A stretch of 64,000 nt of DNA from assembly GCA_012932295.1 (NCBI GenBank), contig JAAONU010000013.1, positions 44,158,627 through 44,222,626 of the forward strand. The letters are read 5' to 3'. Under the pieces are notes generated by a model. The model was not told the origin of the DNA and made no database searches. It worked only from the letters and a program-made list of their open reading frames with translations. A program made the translations under genes and the position numbers. The DNA comes from Cyclina sinensis. Lineage: Eukaryota > Mollusca > Bivalvia > Venerida > Veneridae. Shown here one piece after another: positions 50,360-62,896 of this stretch. The stretch's first letter is position 1. Each line of letters starts with the position of its first letter.

Positions 50360-50815
50360 GTAGGAAGTTAGCAGTAGCAGAATGCAGTAGCAGCTGGCAA
50401 TAGAAATTAAATCAAACGTGAAGTTGGCAGTAACAGTAACAGCAGTAGCAGAAGGGAAAACGTGAAGTTGGCAGTAGCAGCATCAGCAGTAGCAGTAGGA
50501 AAAACGAAAAGTTGGCAGTAGCAGTAAGAGCAACTGATGGATCCCTGACCTGTCAGATTTGCATGATTTAACAATGTAGTACAGTTATATTTTCACCACA
50601 AACAAGTATACTACAAAGGAGCACATGGTAATGTTTGTGGGTAAAATCTATTGTTACGAGATTTAAGCGTCATGCTGTGGACCCATGAACAGCAGTAGAT
50701 AAAACGTGAAATTGGCAGTAGAGTAAGAGCAGTAGCAGTAGATAAAACGTGAAGTTGACAGTAGCAGTATCAGCAGTAGCAGTAGGAAAAACGTGAAGTT
50801 GGCAGTTGATATTGT
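50360..50815. repeat. AGCAGTA-type minisatellite in two blocks
   Basis: Units built from GTGAAGTTGGCAGTAGCAGT and AGCAGTAGCAG, roughly 42-48 bases long, occupy ~50360-50530 and ~50690-50815. A non-repetitive insert (50535-50685) separates the blocks. This suggests an array split by insertion or diverged in the middle. Confidence 0.8.
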
Positions 50816-50844
50816 TTTGAATAAGTTGATAATCAATCTTTTCA

Positions 50845-50890
50845 CGACCTAACCGGGGTAGGTTCGAATCCCTCAGGAACAAAAATTCTG
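50845..50890 (+). mobile_element. tRNA-like box B fragment
   Basis: GGTAGGTTCGAATCCCTC is a good RNA polymerase III box B, but no box A precedes it at the right spacing because the upstream sequence is minisatellite. It may be a 5'-truncated SINE. Confidence 0.3.
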
Positions 50891-51579
50891 ATGCATTCTA
50901 TCTTTCCATTATGGACGGAAGTTATTTCACACGCGTGGAATTGGTCCTAGCTACCATCCTCTTACCATTGCAGTCCGGTTGTTTGAACAAACTTACTTGG
51001 AGCCGGTGCCCCGTTGCATACTGCTGAGTGGGAAACTGTGATATAGAAGACACATTAATGTTAAAAACCAAAGAAATGTATCAAACTGGTCAAAATAAAC
51101 ACTCGCAATTACAATGGAAAATCGGCATTATGTAAAACCTTCTGTGCTATTAAAACCAAAGCACAATTTTATGTAAAAGTGTGTACAATGTCTAGTTCCA
51201 ATACAGAAACAGTTGACTTACCTAACAAAGCGAGACAAGTAGAGAAGTTTGTTAGCTATTGACATGCCGCTTTTATTAAACCTTATATTGCCGTTTTGTT
51301 GTCTTTAACAAAAGAGCTACTATAACACATCAACAACATTAAGTACAAAAATATAAAAAAAGAAAGCTCAACTTTTGTTGCATGGTAGGTGTACGACTTG
51401 GTTAAACCATTTATTGTTTTTCATTTTTTCTAGAACGACTCTGAAATTTTCTAGACGATGTCTAGATAAAAAACGTCAATAAATGTATTAAATATTTCTT
51501 AAAGAAAATATCTGATCCATGCTGATGATACAGAGATACAAAGATGAAAAATGCCCACACAAATCTGCCATGTCACATC

Positions 51580-51985
51580 AGCAAAAGCAATAACACACCT
51601 CAAACGCAATTTAAAGCGACGATTGCGCACAAAATACTTACACACCAAGATTTTTTGCATTACAACATTTCGGAGTTTAAGCTCAAGAACAGTTTTTCTA
51701 TTTCTTTTAGTAATAGTGACCTTGACCTTGATCGCAGACAACTAAACGCAATCCAAAGCGCCAACTGCATACAAGCTACTTACACATCAAGTTTCATTAC
51801 ATTACAGTACACGAAGTGTAAAGTTACTGATCAAAAACCGTTTCTCTATTTTTAGTAAAGGTGACCTTACGCAGACCAAAGTAGCTACATAGCTACTTTT
51901 TTGGTGATAGTGACATTGGCCTGGGTCGCAAACCAAAGCGACAACTGCATACAAGCAACTTACACATCAAGTTTCTTTCAAAATG
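51580..51985. repeat. Diverged tandem repeat, three copies, 140-180-bp spacing
   Basis: AAAGCG followed by an ACTGCATACAAGC-like block and CTTACACATCAAG recurs starting at 51613, 51755 and 51935. The last two copies also share upstream GACCTTGACCT / GACATTGGCCT words. Old, diverged copies. Confidence 0.7.
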
Positions 51986-52245
51986 ACATTTCGACAGTGA
52001 AGAATTCATTTTGTAACCAGGGATTGATTTGTCGACAGTTCTGTAAGATTTGGCTCGCTTTGGACATTCCTTGTTTTATTTGCATTGCGTTGCAATCTCC
52101 CGCCGTTTTACTTTAATCCCTGTCATCTGGTCTCAGTTGTCTACCAGGTTGTTGAAGTGCAAATGCTCGGCGCTATCATGCCATGTTTTGGGGTATTTTT
52201 AAGGTTTCACATGCTTCTGATACATTCTGTTCTGTCCTCTTTTCA

Positions 52246-52741
52246 TTAGACTTTATCTCTTTTGGTGCACCTCTCTCTTTCCTCTGTGTTATCTACATCA
52301 TCTCCCTCAATACCCAGGTGGGTCACTGGGTATAGATAATTCCTGTGCAGGATTTTTTTTCTTTCTTTTGATGACTTGACCTTGAACACTGGTATATCTG
52401 GGAAAGGTTGTTCAACAACAGTATATAAATCCACCTCATATTTATCAGCTAATTTGTGTTTTCCCTCTTAATGTGCTAAAATCTTAACCAATACGTGGCT
52501 CCTACTTCTACTTCACTTTCTTATCGTACTGCTGTTTTTGCTTCTATTTTGCTTTGCAAAGGTGTTTCTCTACTATTTCTATGGTGTTAAGCATTCTATC
52601 CTTTAGATCTACTGCGTAGTCTTTGATACACCTGTTGGACATATCCTCTTCTCTGGTTTCTTCAAACAAAGCATCTATTGGAAGTTTAGGCTCTTTTCCG
52701 AACATTAATTCGAATGGAGAAAATGACCAGAATGTTACCAA
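52246..52741 (-). pseudogene. Integrase C-terminal segment of the gypsy remnant
   Basis: Right after GNILVI (the start of the core) the frame jumps to FSPFELMFGKEPKLPIDALF, which belongs after the catalytic core. A later segment (VVEQPFPDIPVFKVKSSKER and LHRNYLYPV, ~52300-52434) matches the integrase C-terminal domain. The two segments are in different frames. Confidence 0.82.
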
Positions 52742-52742
52742 A

Positions 52743-53249
52743 TCATTCCTTTGAAGGTTCTTGTGTAAGGAAATCCCAAAATACTAGGAAATCACAACAT
52801 ACCTGCTCTAAAGGATAACTAGTATGTACATTGACTAATGGTGCCCTTTCGTTGGTTCCCGTTTTACGCCTGACACATCTATCACAATAAGATACAAAAT
52901 GTTCTACATCTGCTGACATAGCAGGCCAAAAGAATCTGTCTCTTATCAATATCAAGGTTCCCTCCTTGCCGGGATGTCCTACATCTGTGTGAAGGCCTGT
53001 AAGAATGTCATTCCTGATCACTTCAGGGGTTACCCATTGTTTTATTGTTCTCTCAGTTTCCTGTATTTCTCTGAATAAAATGCCATTTTTTTTCATTTTC
53101 AACTGGCTGAAATTCATTTTGAATACAAAATCTGGCTTTATGAAAGTTTTTATTGGCAATGTTTTATCTATAACTGCTTTCCTCCATCTCTCAACTACGG
53201 GATCTTGCCTCTGTGCTCGGCGGATTTCTCTCATCTCGATTTTTGCCAT
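52743..53249 (-). pseudogene. Integrase zinc-binding domain of the gypsy remnant, truncated
   Basis: A 168-residue open stretch includes the H-H-C-C zinc-binding module: histidines in LHTDVGHPGKEG, FFWPAMSADVEHFVSYCDRC with the CxxC pair, and LEQVCCDFL at the entry to the catalytic core. It ends in the family block EPSKE. The DDE catalytic core that should follow is missing; see the junction near 52720. Confidence 0.88.
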
Positions 53250-53395
53250 AGATTGTCCAATATCTTCAGTGTCTTAACTATACTAATGCTCAAGGCAAGT
53301 TATGTCTCAAAAATGCTACTGTTATACCACTGCAAACTGCTTTTATAACTTCATTTTGAACTGTTATCAGTTCTTCTGGATTCTGCTGCACTCTA

Positions 53396-53790
53396 TCATG
53401 TGGATATATACTCATAATATCTGCATTTATATTCCTAATACCTGGTTTATACTAAAGGTCAAAGTTGTACTCCCCGAGTGGTGCAGCCCAACGTTTTGCA
53501 GTGAAAAATACATATGTAAGGGGGTTGTTATCAGTATAGATGTAGCCAAATAATCAGAAAATTCTCAGTTGTGGCCCACTTAATGCCAAAAAAAACAACT
53601 TGTATGTAGAATAATGCTTTTCTGACTTGGATAAAGCTTTACTTGCATAGGCAATTACTTTTATCTGCTCCCCTTGTTGTTGATATAGAACAGTTCCCAA
53701 TCCTTGTGTTGAGACATCAACATGCAACTCATATGGATTTTGGAAATCTGGGTGACTTAGTACAGGTGGTAATGTTAAGATATCTTTCAA
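53396..53790 (-). pseudogene. Degenerate RNase H region of the gypsy remnant
   Basis: Residues YELHVDVSTQGLGTVLYQQQ and KVIAYASKALSKSEKHYS are the typical RNase H start of gypsy elements. The continuation (TDNNPLTYVF and EYNFDL-YKPG-like) is readable on the minus strand down to ~53396 in another frame. At least one frameshift near 53555 breaks it. Confidence 0.85.
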
Positions 53791-53934
53791 CTGTTCAAAA
53801 TATGTTGTTCCATTTCCAGTTTGGATCTGTGTTCTTCTTTGATTTCTTCTTTGTTATTGGATGTGGGATAAAATCAGCTAGTGGTTTTATGGACATACTT
53901 AAATCCTTTTAAATCTTCTTTATTAGCCGGATAG

Positions 53935-54990
53935 TAATGAGTGTAAGTCATCTGCATCTTTTGATTCTATCGATTTTTTCCGGATCGGTCTCGGCTCCGT
54001 CACTACTCACTGCATGGCCAAGAAAATTCATTTTCCTCCTGAACAAATGACATTTTTCAAGAGCAAGTTTTAGATTGCAAGGTTTTAGTCGTTTCAATAC
54101 AATTTCAATTGTTCAACATGTTCTTCGAAGTTGCGACTAAATATGATTAGGTCAACCAAATAGACGAAGCAGATTTTCATGTTGAAGTCCCCTTAACAGT
54201 CCTCCATGAGGCGCTGATAGGTAGCTGGGTAATTAGTCAGGCCAAAGGGCTTACGGCTAAATTCCTAGAATCCTAATGGACCTATGGAGAATTCTGTTCG
54301 TTCTTTATGGGTCTCCACAATTTGGACTTGATGGTATCGTTAATACTAAATATGGTGGCTCCATGTAAACAGTCAAAAATCTCCTCATTTCTTGGTAGAG
54401 CATACGATTCTTTCACAGTTCTATCATTTAACTGGCGATAGTCAATGCATAAGCGAAGTTTTCTTAAGTACTAATACTGCATTCGAAGCAAAGGGCGATT
54501 TCGATGGACAAATAATTCCGCATGCCAAAAGTTGTTCAAGACCTTGTCGGACTTCTTCTATCATTGCTGATGGAATACGACAGTGTCTTTGTTTAAAAAG
54601 GGCATGGTCCAAAAGATATATCCTTTCTTAATGCTGTTACAAATTCCTTTATCTATATCACTAATTGAAAAAATGTCTCTGTGTCTATGAAGGAGATCTA
54701 TAACTTCTTGTAACTCTTCAGGATTTAACATATGATCCTCATCAATGTGTAGTTCTTCCACTATTTGGCTCCTCGTTTTATCAAGCTCACCTTTCTCAAT
54801 CCTCTCAAAGACATCTTCTGTAATTTCCATAGGTTGCAGTTCACATATCATCTGCTTCGGCGAAATAATGGCAGTATTTGTTGTAAGATTTGTGATAGTG
54901 ACGTTGAAAGTAGAGTTATTTCTATGCTAATATCTGATAATTCCAGGAGTAACATCTAAATATTCTTGAATGGCAGCATCCTCTGCTTCG
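53935..54990 (-). pseudogene. Degenerate reverse transcriptase region of the gypsy remnant
   Basis: The minus strand shows a pre-RT segment (ICELQPMEITEDVFERIEKG and DLLHRHRDIFSISD, 54561-54851). It continues with pieces matching the RT fingers (LLACGIICPSKSPFASNAVL), a PFGL-type block with YQRLMEDC, and the palm strand near 54134-54171. The palm strand reads YLVDLIIFS where the family has two adjacent catalytic aspartates, so the first is replaced by valine. Several frameshifts and stops separate the blocks. It is not functional. Confidence 0.88.
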
Positions 54991-55050
54991 TGCAACTTTG
55001 CTGTAGTATCTGGAAAATCAACTTCTTTGTCCGTGCTGGCCATAATGGTA

Positions 55051-56864
55051 ACTGTTTTGTTGGGTCCTGTTGTAATATTATTTTTATATCAAAATTTCAT
55101 CATTTCTTCTTGGGATAGCTCCAAATGTAACTGCCTGTGACTAAACAGTATAAACTATGTACAGCTGGCCAAAATTTCACAAATATGCTGTGCGATTTTC
55201 TATTACTGGGTACAAACTATGCTATTTAAGCATAGGTAAAAATTCTAATGTTTTAAGAATTTTTCTAACGATAGATATGGTGATAGAGAGACCGTACCTC
55301 TTATGTCAATTATTTTTAGGATCAAACAATTATATTGATTTTTAAACAAATATGAATGCGAGAGACATTTTCGTCAAAGGGGGCTTCGATATATTTTTAC
55401 TTTTTACAAGAAACAGTTACTATACAAGTTGTTGTTGTGGGAAAATTGAAAACACTGCAACCTTTTACATGTATTAGTTAATTTTTAATATGTATTGTGT
55501 GAATAATTTGCATTCGTTTTTTAAGCCTCCGAGGGAGGGCATATAGTAATCGCAATGTTTGACTGTCTGATTTTTCGTCCGTCCGTAACGGTTCGTGTTA
55601 ATTCTGTAGTTGTCAGTTCTATAAAATTTTGATATAGCTTGCCATAATTTTCCATCACATTGAGACAACGCGTCGAGAAAAAATAACTGAGTTTCTAAGT
55701 TCAAGGTAAGAAATCATCGTCCAAATAATAATACTGGAAAAAAATGACACCAAGGCTAACCAGATAGAGCCAATGTGTAAAGATTTCCACTTGAGTAGCA
55801 CAGCATTTAACCAAACACTTTTTACATACAATACTCGTGGAGGGTATTTGTCACTTACAGTGACAGCTCTTGTTATTAGAAGAAATGTGTTTATTGCGTT
55901 TGCAAAATAAAACTAGTTTTACTTTTATTACCACTCGAGAAGTCAGTATTTTACAATATTCCGGTTGTGAAACGTATTTAAAAGTGCAGTCTGTGATGCA
56001 GTCAAGTATTTTCAAAAAATATTTTGTCGATGATGGTATTTAAATCATTAAAAAATTAAAATGTACTGTGTTGTTTTTATTATGTTCAAGCAAACGTAAT
56101 TTCTTCCCGCGGAGTGATACAATATTGCACTCGTATATTATTATAAAACTCATCGACAAGAACTGCATTTCAGATAACCTCTAATTAGTTCCATCATCAG
56201 TACCTACTGATTAATAACTATACCTACTGCAGCAGTTGGGACGAGGAAAAAATCATTTTTCAAGAAATCCCCTAACAGAATCAAGAAGTTGCGGAAATGG
56301 TGACTGAAAGTTTGCTTTTTTATACCAAATTTTCATTCTTAATCAGACTAGTGTATGTATTTTGATGAGTGCTGTGCACAAACTGTTCTGTTCTTCATAT
56401 TGGCAGCAATTTTACTTTTCATATTAATAAATGATTAGCTTTGTGTTTAAATGTTTTGTTGCTTTGGACGCATCATAAAAGCAGAGTATGATTCATACAT
56501 TTTACACAAAAAGATCAGGCAGTTCATGTTCATTACAAATGTAGATGAGGCAAAAGAAGAGACAGTCGACTGAATTCATTTCAAACTATACTGTATTAAT
56601 ATTTTCGAACGACGGAAAAAGGATCATTTAAGTCTTTTACGTCTGCCAGATTTTGTAAGTCTCAGATATAATTCATAGTGACATAACAATTTATCCATTG
56701 GACTTCATGAAAAGAAACCAGAAAAAAAGAACAGAAAAGAAATTTGTCGAAAACAAGTGCACTCTTTGTATCATATAAAACCCCTTAAAAGGCATGTAAT
56801 CATTCCACCTAAATTTTAACGTTTAAAGCCACTGATAAACCAACATTCTAAACCGTATTCTATC
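55051..56864. other. Intergenic DNA, nothing recognised
   Basis: AT-rich sequence between the gypsy remnant and the orientation-switching minisatellite. No coding domain, LTR or structured RNA was seen. Confidence 0.4.
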
Positions 56865-57245
56865 AAGAGTTAAATTAGATGGTTTGATTATAAGTCATGG
56901 ATGGTTAAGATATTGCTTGTGCAAATAGATGGTAAGGACATTGGTCGTATAGAGTTAAAAAGATTGTTCTGTTATTAATTGGGTAGAAGTTAAAATAGAT
57001 GGTTTGAATGCTGGTCATGTAGACGTTAAACAATCGATTTTATCTTCTAAACGAGTAATTGCTCAACCCTCCGTTTTAGCTTTTACTCGAAAAATATCCC
57101 AACCATTCATTTTTACTTTCACACGACCAATATCTCAACCATCCATTTTATCTTATTACACGACCACTTTCTTAACCATCCATTATTTTAACTTTTACAC
57201 GACCAATATCACAACCACTCAACAATCCATTTTAACACGATCAAT
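56865..57245. repeat. Minisatellite with an internal orientation switch
   Basis: The left half (56865-57038) carries ~35-40-bp units such as AGATGGTTTGAATGCTGGTC. The right half (57055-57245) carries units such as ACGACCAATATCTCAACCAT plus CCATTTTA, which are the reverse complement of the left units. The array therefore inverts around 57045 and could fold into a large imperfect hairpin. Confidence 0.8.
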
Positions 57246-59564
57246 ATATATGTGTGTATTTGAAAGCTAATTTTTTTTGTTGTTGAAAGCTGATTCACAA
57301 TATAATATACATTAGAATCATTGAAGATTTAATTATTACCAAATCTTTGTTAAGATTTCTTCCAAAACAACAAGAACGAAGATTAACTCCTTAGCATCAA
57401 ATTTCGATACATTGCTTACCCAGGACATCTACTGCAAGAACATGAGAAATACATGTCACCATCTGGATTAGAATATATCTTATTTCATTGGAGCTGGACT
57501 AGCTTGTCTCCGCCATGCTTTCATGTTTGTTATTTCAATGTTTCTTTAAAGACTTAAATCAATAAGATGTCCCACTATGTAATAAGAATATGCAATTTTC
57601 TTGGAAAAGGGTTTATATTATTAGTATATAGAAATTAATAGGAATGTTTTGTTTTTAGTTTTAATCATATCGTTGCTAGATTAGATACCTAGTGATCCCA
57701 AGAGGTTGAATTAAATATCTATAATAATGAAATTTACGAACAAAAGCTATTGTCTTTTCTCTCTCTATCGTTTAAAGTGAAATGTCATGTAATTCAAACT
57801 TGAAAAAAAATTAAACAATAGAAACTATTTTTTACTCTTTCTGTGAAGCTGTCACCAACAATTATATATGTAACTGAAATAAAGAATACTTTAGAGTCTA
57901 GACACAAACTGTTGTTGTTAAGTACTGCTTTCAAAGTTTTCTTTTCTTCGTTTTACTTTTTTGTCACACGTTTCAACACATACGAAAATTTTAATAGTCT
58001 ACGAAATACAAACGTAAATGAATACTCTTGCACGATTTTAACGCATTCAGAATTTTGCGGTGATATTTCTTAGTCTAACTGACTTCCGTTTAATGCCAAA
58101 CAAGTATTAACGACGTTTTCATCTCGAAAACAAATGTAAAGAAAAAAACAGGCTACAGAGAAAAATTTCTTATGTTTTGTGTTGTATTGTATATGTAAAT
58201 AAGACAAACGACATGCGTAGCTAATAGAGAGAAATATTTTTAATAGAAAAAATAAGTGAAATTTGATACCACCTGAATACAGTTGTCCTCAAATTGGAGC
58301 ACCCAAACCTTATCTCAAACACATCAAAGTTATTGTTTTCTTTGTTTAGCTCGATGTTTAAGTTGTAATCAAGCGGAATATATTTATTTATATGATTCAT
58401 ATGATGAGTCAAAGATGAATGACAATGGTTAATCTACAGTACACAAAAGAACAAGAATTAACAACTATCATACCAACAAAGGAATAAACGTGTTGTTTTC
58501 CTTTCTTTTCATTCATTTTTTGTTGTCGTCAGGTAGTTTTAAGTTATTCTGTATTTTTTGTGTGTCTTCACATATTTTTTTCATTTAAACGGGTCTATAC
58601 CTAGACCTAGCAATGAGAGGATATGCACTTTTTTACCCAAAGATATAGAAGATGTGTTACATTTTTAGATTTTATTTGTCCACTGCATGATAATCTCAGA
58701 GTTGTATATATTCCGAGATACTATAGAATAAAACCTAATATGTTTTGAAGTGTCGGATATTTTGTACAAAGACATTTAGGTCAAGAGATGTAGCAACTAA
58801 GAAGCCATAAAATATATTGTATTTATAAGTAGTATTTATACTAGTTTTATAACATTTGATTTAACATGTGGTTATTTCATAATGTATGTATTGTAGAACA
58901 ATAAATATATATTATCAAGTACATAGCAATGTTAATAGATCTTCAATGAAAAAACATTCTTACCACTGTGTATAGTATCACCTAAGACTTTAACCTTTAT
59001 GTTAGATGGCCCAGTTACTTTGATCTTGTTTTTGTTGTTAGTTTTTTTCACAATATGAAATAACATTATTTTGTAATTAATACAATGACTGTATGTGTCT
59101 AAGTTAAAATAATACTGTTGTTGTTGTTGTTGTTGTTGTTGCTGCTGCTGCTATATACATGTTCTGTTCTGTGTGTTGTACACTAAGAATTAAAGTTTTT
59201 TGCTAAATATCATTTCATCAGTCATTGGTCTTGTAATTTTATTTAATAAAAAAAGTTTAAATTTCACTAACTTTTGTTTTGAAAATCAGAAAATTCTATC
59301 TATTATTTGTTGTTATGTTAAATTTCGAAAGATTTATATCTTGAGCAAAAGATAATGAAATAATTTAATGATTGAATGCAATAATTCAAATATTTCTTCA
59401 AGGTGTTTCTTTACATCCACTGATGTTACTTTATATTTTTTCTATATTAGTTTTATGTCAGCTTCACAATAACACATAACCCCTCCCCTCTCTCTCTCTG
59501 TCTGTCTGTCTCTTGCTCTCTCTATTTGAATTAATTTTAACACTGGTAGATTGGTAGGGTTTTC
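57246..59564. other. Intergenic DNA, nothing recognised but microsatellites
   Basis: AT-rich sequence with (TTG)n/(CTG)n at ~59115-59152 and a TCTC/TCTG tract at ~59488-59522. No gene was recognised. Confidence 0.5.
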
Positions 59565-59755
59565 CGAGATATGGCCGACACCCCCGTGCAGAGATTATTT
59601 TTTCTATGCTGTTTTGGATAGAGAAAGACGCAGACAGCATCCCATTCTAGAGACATCAATTTTTTTACTGGTTCTTTTCCATGCTCAGTGTACAGCACAG
59701 AAACATCGGACCTCGGTTTAAAGTCTCATCCGAAAGACAATTAGTAATGTTGGTT
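59565..59755 (-). mobile_element. SINE family B-like fragment (inverted)
   Basis: The plus strand carries CAGACAGCATCCCATTC, the reverse complement of the GAATGGGAT...CTGTCTG body of family B. It is followed by CATCGGACCTCGGTTTAAAG, which also occurs at 18.9 kb. It lies just left of the inverted-repeat arm at 59838. Confidence 0.45.
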
Positions 59756-59837
59756 AAGATCGAGGATCAAATTCATTCTTTTTGTATCTACGCGTGTAAT
59801 ATGTAGGCATACTATCACTAAGCAACTAGGTTTTTTT

Positions 59838-60015
59838 TTTTAAAACAAACATATCTATTTTTTTAAATGTTCATTTCGAGCATGCGCATTCTGTGAAATT
59901 ATAAGTTAAAAAAAAAGATTTGTTTAAAAACCTTCTCTCTTTTAATCCGTAATTAAAAAGCCACGGATTAAATGTTCCACGTTACTTATTCACAAACACG
60001 AAAAGTAAAAAACAG
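59838..60015 (-). repeat. Inverted repeat, left arm (~180 bp)
   Basis: Its reverse complement matches 62897-63083. Exact blocks include ACTTTTCGTGTTTGTGAATA near the inner edge and TTTCACAGAATGCGCATGCT further out. The middle is diverged with small indels. Confidence 0.88.
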
Positions 60016-60599
60016 ATTTTATACTTAATCAGAGTGAAGGACTTTGTCGATAACTGGATATGTTCTATAAATTGATAACTGTGTTTCTTATAGTACAGTT
60101 GTAAAATGTTGACAGGTTTCTTTGTTTCAATATTTTCCAACAATTCCACGTGTCGTCTTTAAGCTTTTTGAAGCATGCTTTCATTAAATAAAAGAAATAA
60201 AAGGCTGAGCATTGTTTAATATAACATGTTTGAATTACTGTTTGCTTAAAATCGATCTTACTTGACTGGCAAAAAACAAAGAAAACAGACGCTCTGTTAT
60301 GAAATCAGCCAAAATATCCATTCAAGTTTAGCAAAGGCTTTACAACAACATCAACAACAACATTTATTTGCATTAAACCAATATACATTGCCTCTAGCAC
60401 AAAAAGAGAAATAGTGAAAACTAATAAAGTGTAGTGCTCTTTTCTGAATGTCGGAAGTGCGGCAGTGGTTACTTTTTACATATTCAATGAAACACTAGTA
60501 AAATACCTATTTCCAAAAGTCATATCGTATAAATTTATCACAGTTGCGTCGTTTCTCTTACGAGCATAATCATTTTTTATCAGAAGGTCTGTCATTCAG

Positions 60600-61830
60600 T
60601 CAAAGAGATTCCAGTCTATCTTTACATAAGAAACCTGAACTGTGCCACCACTTGAATTCCAATAAACTGTGTCAGCACTTGGATTCCAATCTATCTTTAC
60701 ATAAGAAACCTAAACTGTGCCACCACTTGAATTCCAATAAACTGTCAGCACTTGGATTCCAATCTATCTTTACATAAAAAACCTAAACTGTGCCACAACT
60801 TGGATTCCAATCCATCTTTACATGAGAAAACCTAAACTGCGCCACCACTTGCATTGCAAACTATTTTTACATAAGAAACTTTAATTGTGCCGCTACTTGG
60901 ATTCTAAACTATTTTTACATAAGAAACATGAACTGTGCCAGCACTTGGATTCCAGTCTATCTCTACATAAGAAACCTAAACTGTGTCACCACTTGGATTC
61001 CAATCTATCTTTAAATGAGAAACCTAAACTGTGCCACCACTTTGATTCCAATCTATCTTAACATGAGAAACCTAAACTGTGCCACCACTTGGATTCCAAT
61101 CTATCTTTACATGAGAAACCTAAACTGTGCCAGCACTTGGATTCGAATCTATCTTGACATGAGAAACATGAACTGTGCCACCACTTGGATTTCAAACTAT
61201 TTTTACATAAGAAACCTGAACTGTGCCAGCACTTGGATTCGAATCTATCTTGACATGAGAAACATAAACTGCGCCACCACTTGGATTCCAGTCTATCTTT
61301 ACATGAGAAACCTTAACTGTGCCAGCACTTGGATTCGAATCTATCTTTACATGAAAAACCTAAACTGCGCCACCACTTGGATTCCAGTCTATCTTTACAT
61401 GAGAAACTTAAACTGAGCCACCACTTGGATTCCAGTCTATCTTTACATGAGAAACCTAAACTGTACCAGCACTTGGATTAGAATCTATCTTTACATGAGA
61501 AACCTAAACTGCGCCACCACTTGGATTCCAGTCTATCTTTACATGAGAAACATAAACTGCGCCACCACTTGGATTCCAGTCTATCTTTACTTGAAAAACC
61601 TAAACTGCGCCATCACCTCGATTCCAGTCTATCTTTACATGAGAAACCTAAACTGCGCCAGCACTTGGATTCCAGTCTATCTTTTACATGAGAAACCTTA
61701 ACCGCCCACTACTTGGATTCCAGTCTACCTTTACATGAGAAACCTAAACTGTGCCAGCACTTGGATTCCAATCTATCTTTTATATGAGAAACCTAAACTG
61801 CGCCACCACTTGGATTCCAGTCTGTCTTAT
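60600..61830. repeat. 48-bp minisatellite array, ~25 copies
   Basis: The unit is ACATGAGAAACCTAAACTGC plus GCCACCACTTGGATTCCAGT plus CTATCTTT. The period is a multiple of three, so a plus-strand frame reads a 16-residue repeat (MRNLNCATTWIPVYLY), broken by stops and single-base shifts. I judge it non-coding. Left-end copies are more diverged than central ones. Confidence 0.95.
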
Positions 61831-62123
61831 TTCAATGGAATTGACCTTGCCAGTTTTATTCGTTTTTTAAGTTTCTGAAAACAAAAAAAAAACAAGCATC
61901 AATTTTTGCTGTAAGCCAGGATGTCCGTCGCTTAAAAGAATTTCAGTAAATCTTTTAGCATAAAGGATTTTCGTAGGTGAAGAAACGATTGTTTTTTATT
62001 TATCTTAAATTGTAAGTTACTCGAAATTCTACTTCTTTTGGTCGATTCACTTAAATTAACATTCATCTTGAAACAATTTAATTATATTTCAGCAAATATG
62101 TCTATTTATTTCTCTATTATAGC

Positions 62124-62333
62124 TCAACGGTGATACAAGACTTTTGCAACTAGGTACATCACATTCGAAATACTATTTACGATGAAACCAGTTATCAGGT
62201 TTTTGAACAAAGCCGTGGTGAACCAGTCATAAACATTCTTACCACTATGGTAAGCACCATCTCTAACAATTTCTATCTCCAGCCTTTTTGAAATTTCAGT
62301 ATTCTTGACAAATAATGTTATAAGATCCGCCAT
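62124..62333 (-). CDS. Unrecognised small open frame or first exon
   Basis: An ATG in fair context (TTTAATGGCGG) opens 69 codons. The first ~30 residues (MADLITLFVKNTEISKRLEI and on) look protein-like, and a donor-like GTG|GTAAGA lies at about codon 31, so it could be a short first exon. The rest is hydrophobic. I do not recognise a family, and it lies between the inverted-repeat arms. It may be a chance frame. Confidence 0.15.
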   Translation of the reverse strand: MADLITLFVKNTEISKRLEIEIVRDGAYHSGKNVYDWFTTALFKNLITGFIVNSISNVMYLVAKVLYHR

Positions 62334-62896
62334 TAAAGGTCGTTCCTAACAATATGTTAAGATATCGCCAAAGTAAACATGCGTGAGTTAAAGTCGCCCC
62401 GAGGTCTAGAGTAATAAATGATTTCAGAACACATCTGTCTTACTGTCTCCTTGTTCCACGTTTAACTTGTGTTTCCTGTGTTTCACAGATGGGAAGCTAT
62501 ATTTGGACAATAAATGCAAAGAAGAGCCTCATTTTTATGCAGACTACAGAATATGTAATTTAAGTGAAACATGAGACTGTTAAACTGAAAGAGGAATGAG
62601 ACACAACAGAAAAGGGCAACGTTATGAGTTTTGTGTCTCAATGAAACCATAACGGGGGGGATATTTATACAAATTTGATCGTGTCTGTGACATTGTGATG
62701 CTTCTGTTCCTTTTTGTATTGTAAATTGCAATAATTGTAAAGAGGTATCGATTTTTTGGATCAGAGGTCTAGAAGTGATTCTTTTGTTGTATTTGTTTTC
62801 ATCCTAACTGTGACCCTGCAGGCATAAATCTGAAACCGTCGGGGAATTTCGTTTTGCTATATCGCATCTTCTTGATACAGACGTCAGTTAATGGGC

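Larger units (their letters stand above)
52246..55050 (-). mobile_element. Ty3/gypsy LTR retrotransposon remnant (pol only, dead)
   Basis: Read on the minus strand, pol domains occur in the normal order: a pre-RT segment, reverse transcriptase, RNase H, the integrase zinc-binding domain and an integrase C-terminal segment. The order RT-RNaseH-IN identifies the Ty3/gypsy group. The reading frame is broken many times, the RT catalytic motif is altered and the integrase core is deleted, so the copy is inactive. I saw no gag, no clear protease and no LTR pair. The 5' boundary is placed where recognisable coding stops. Confidence 0.9.
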
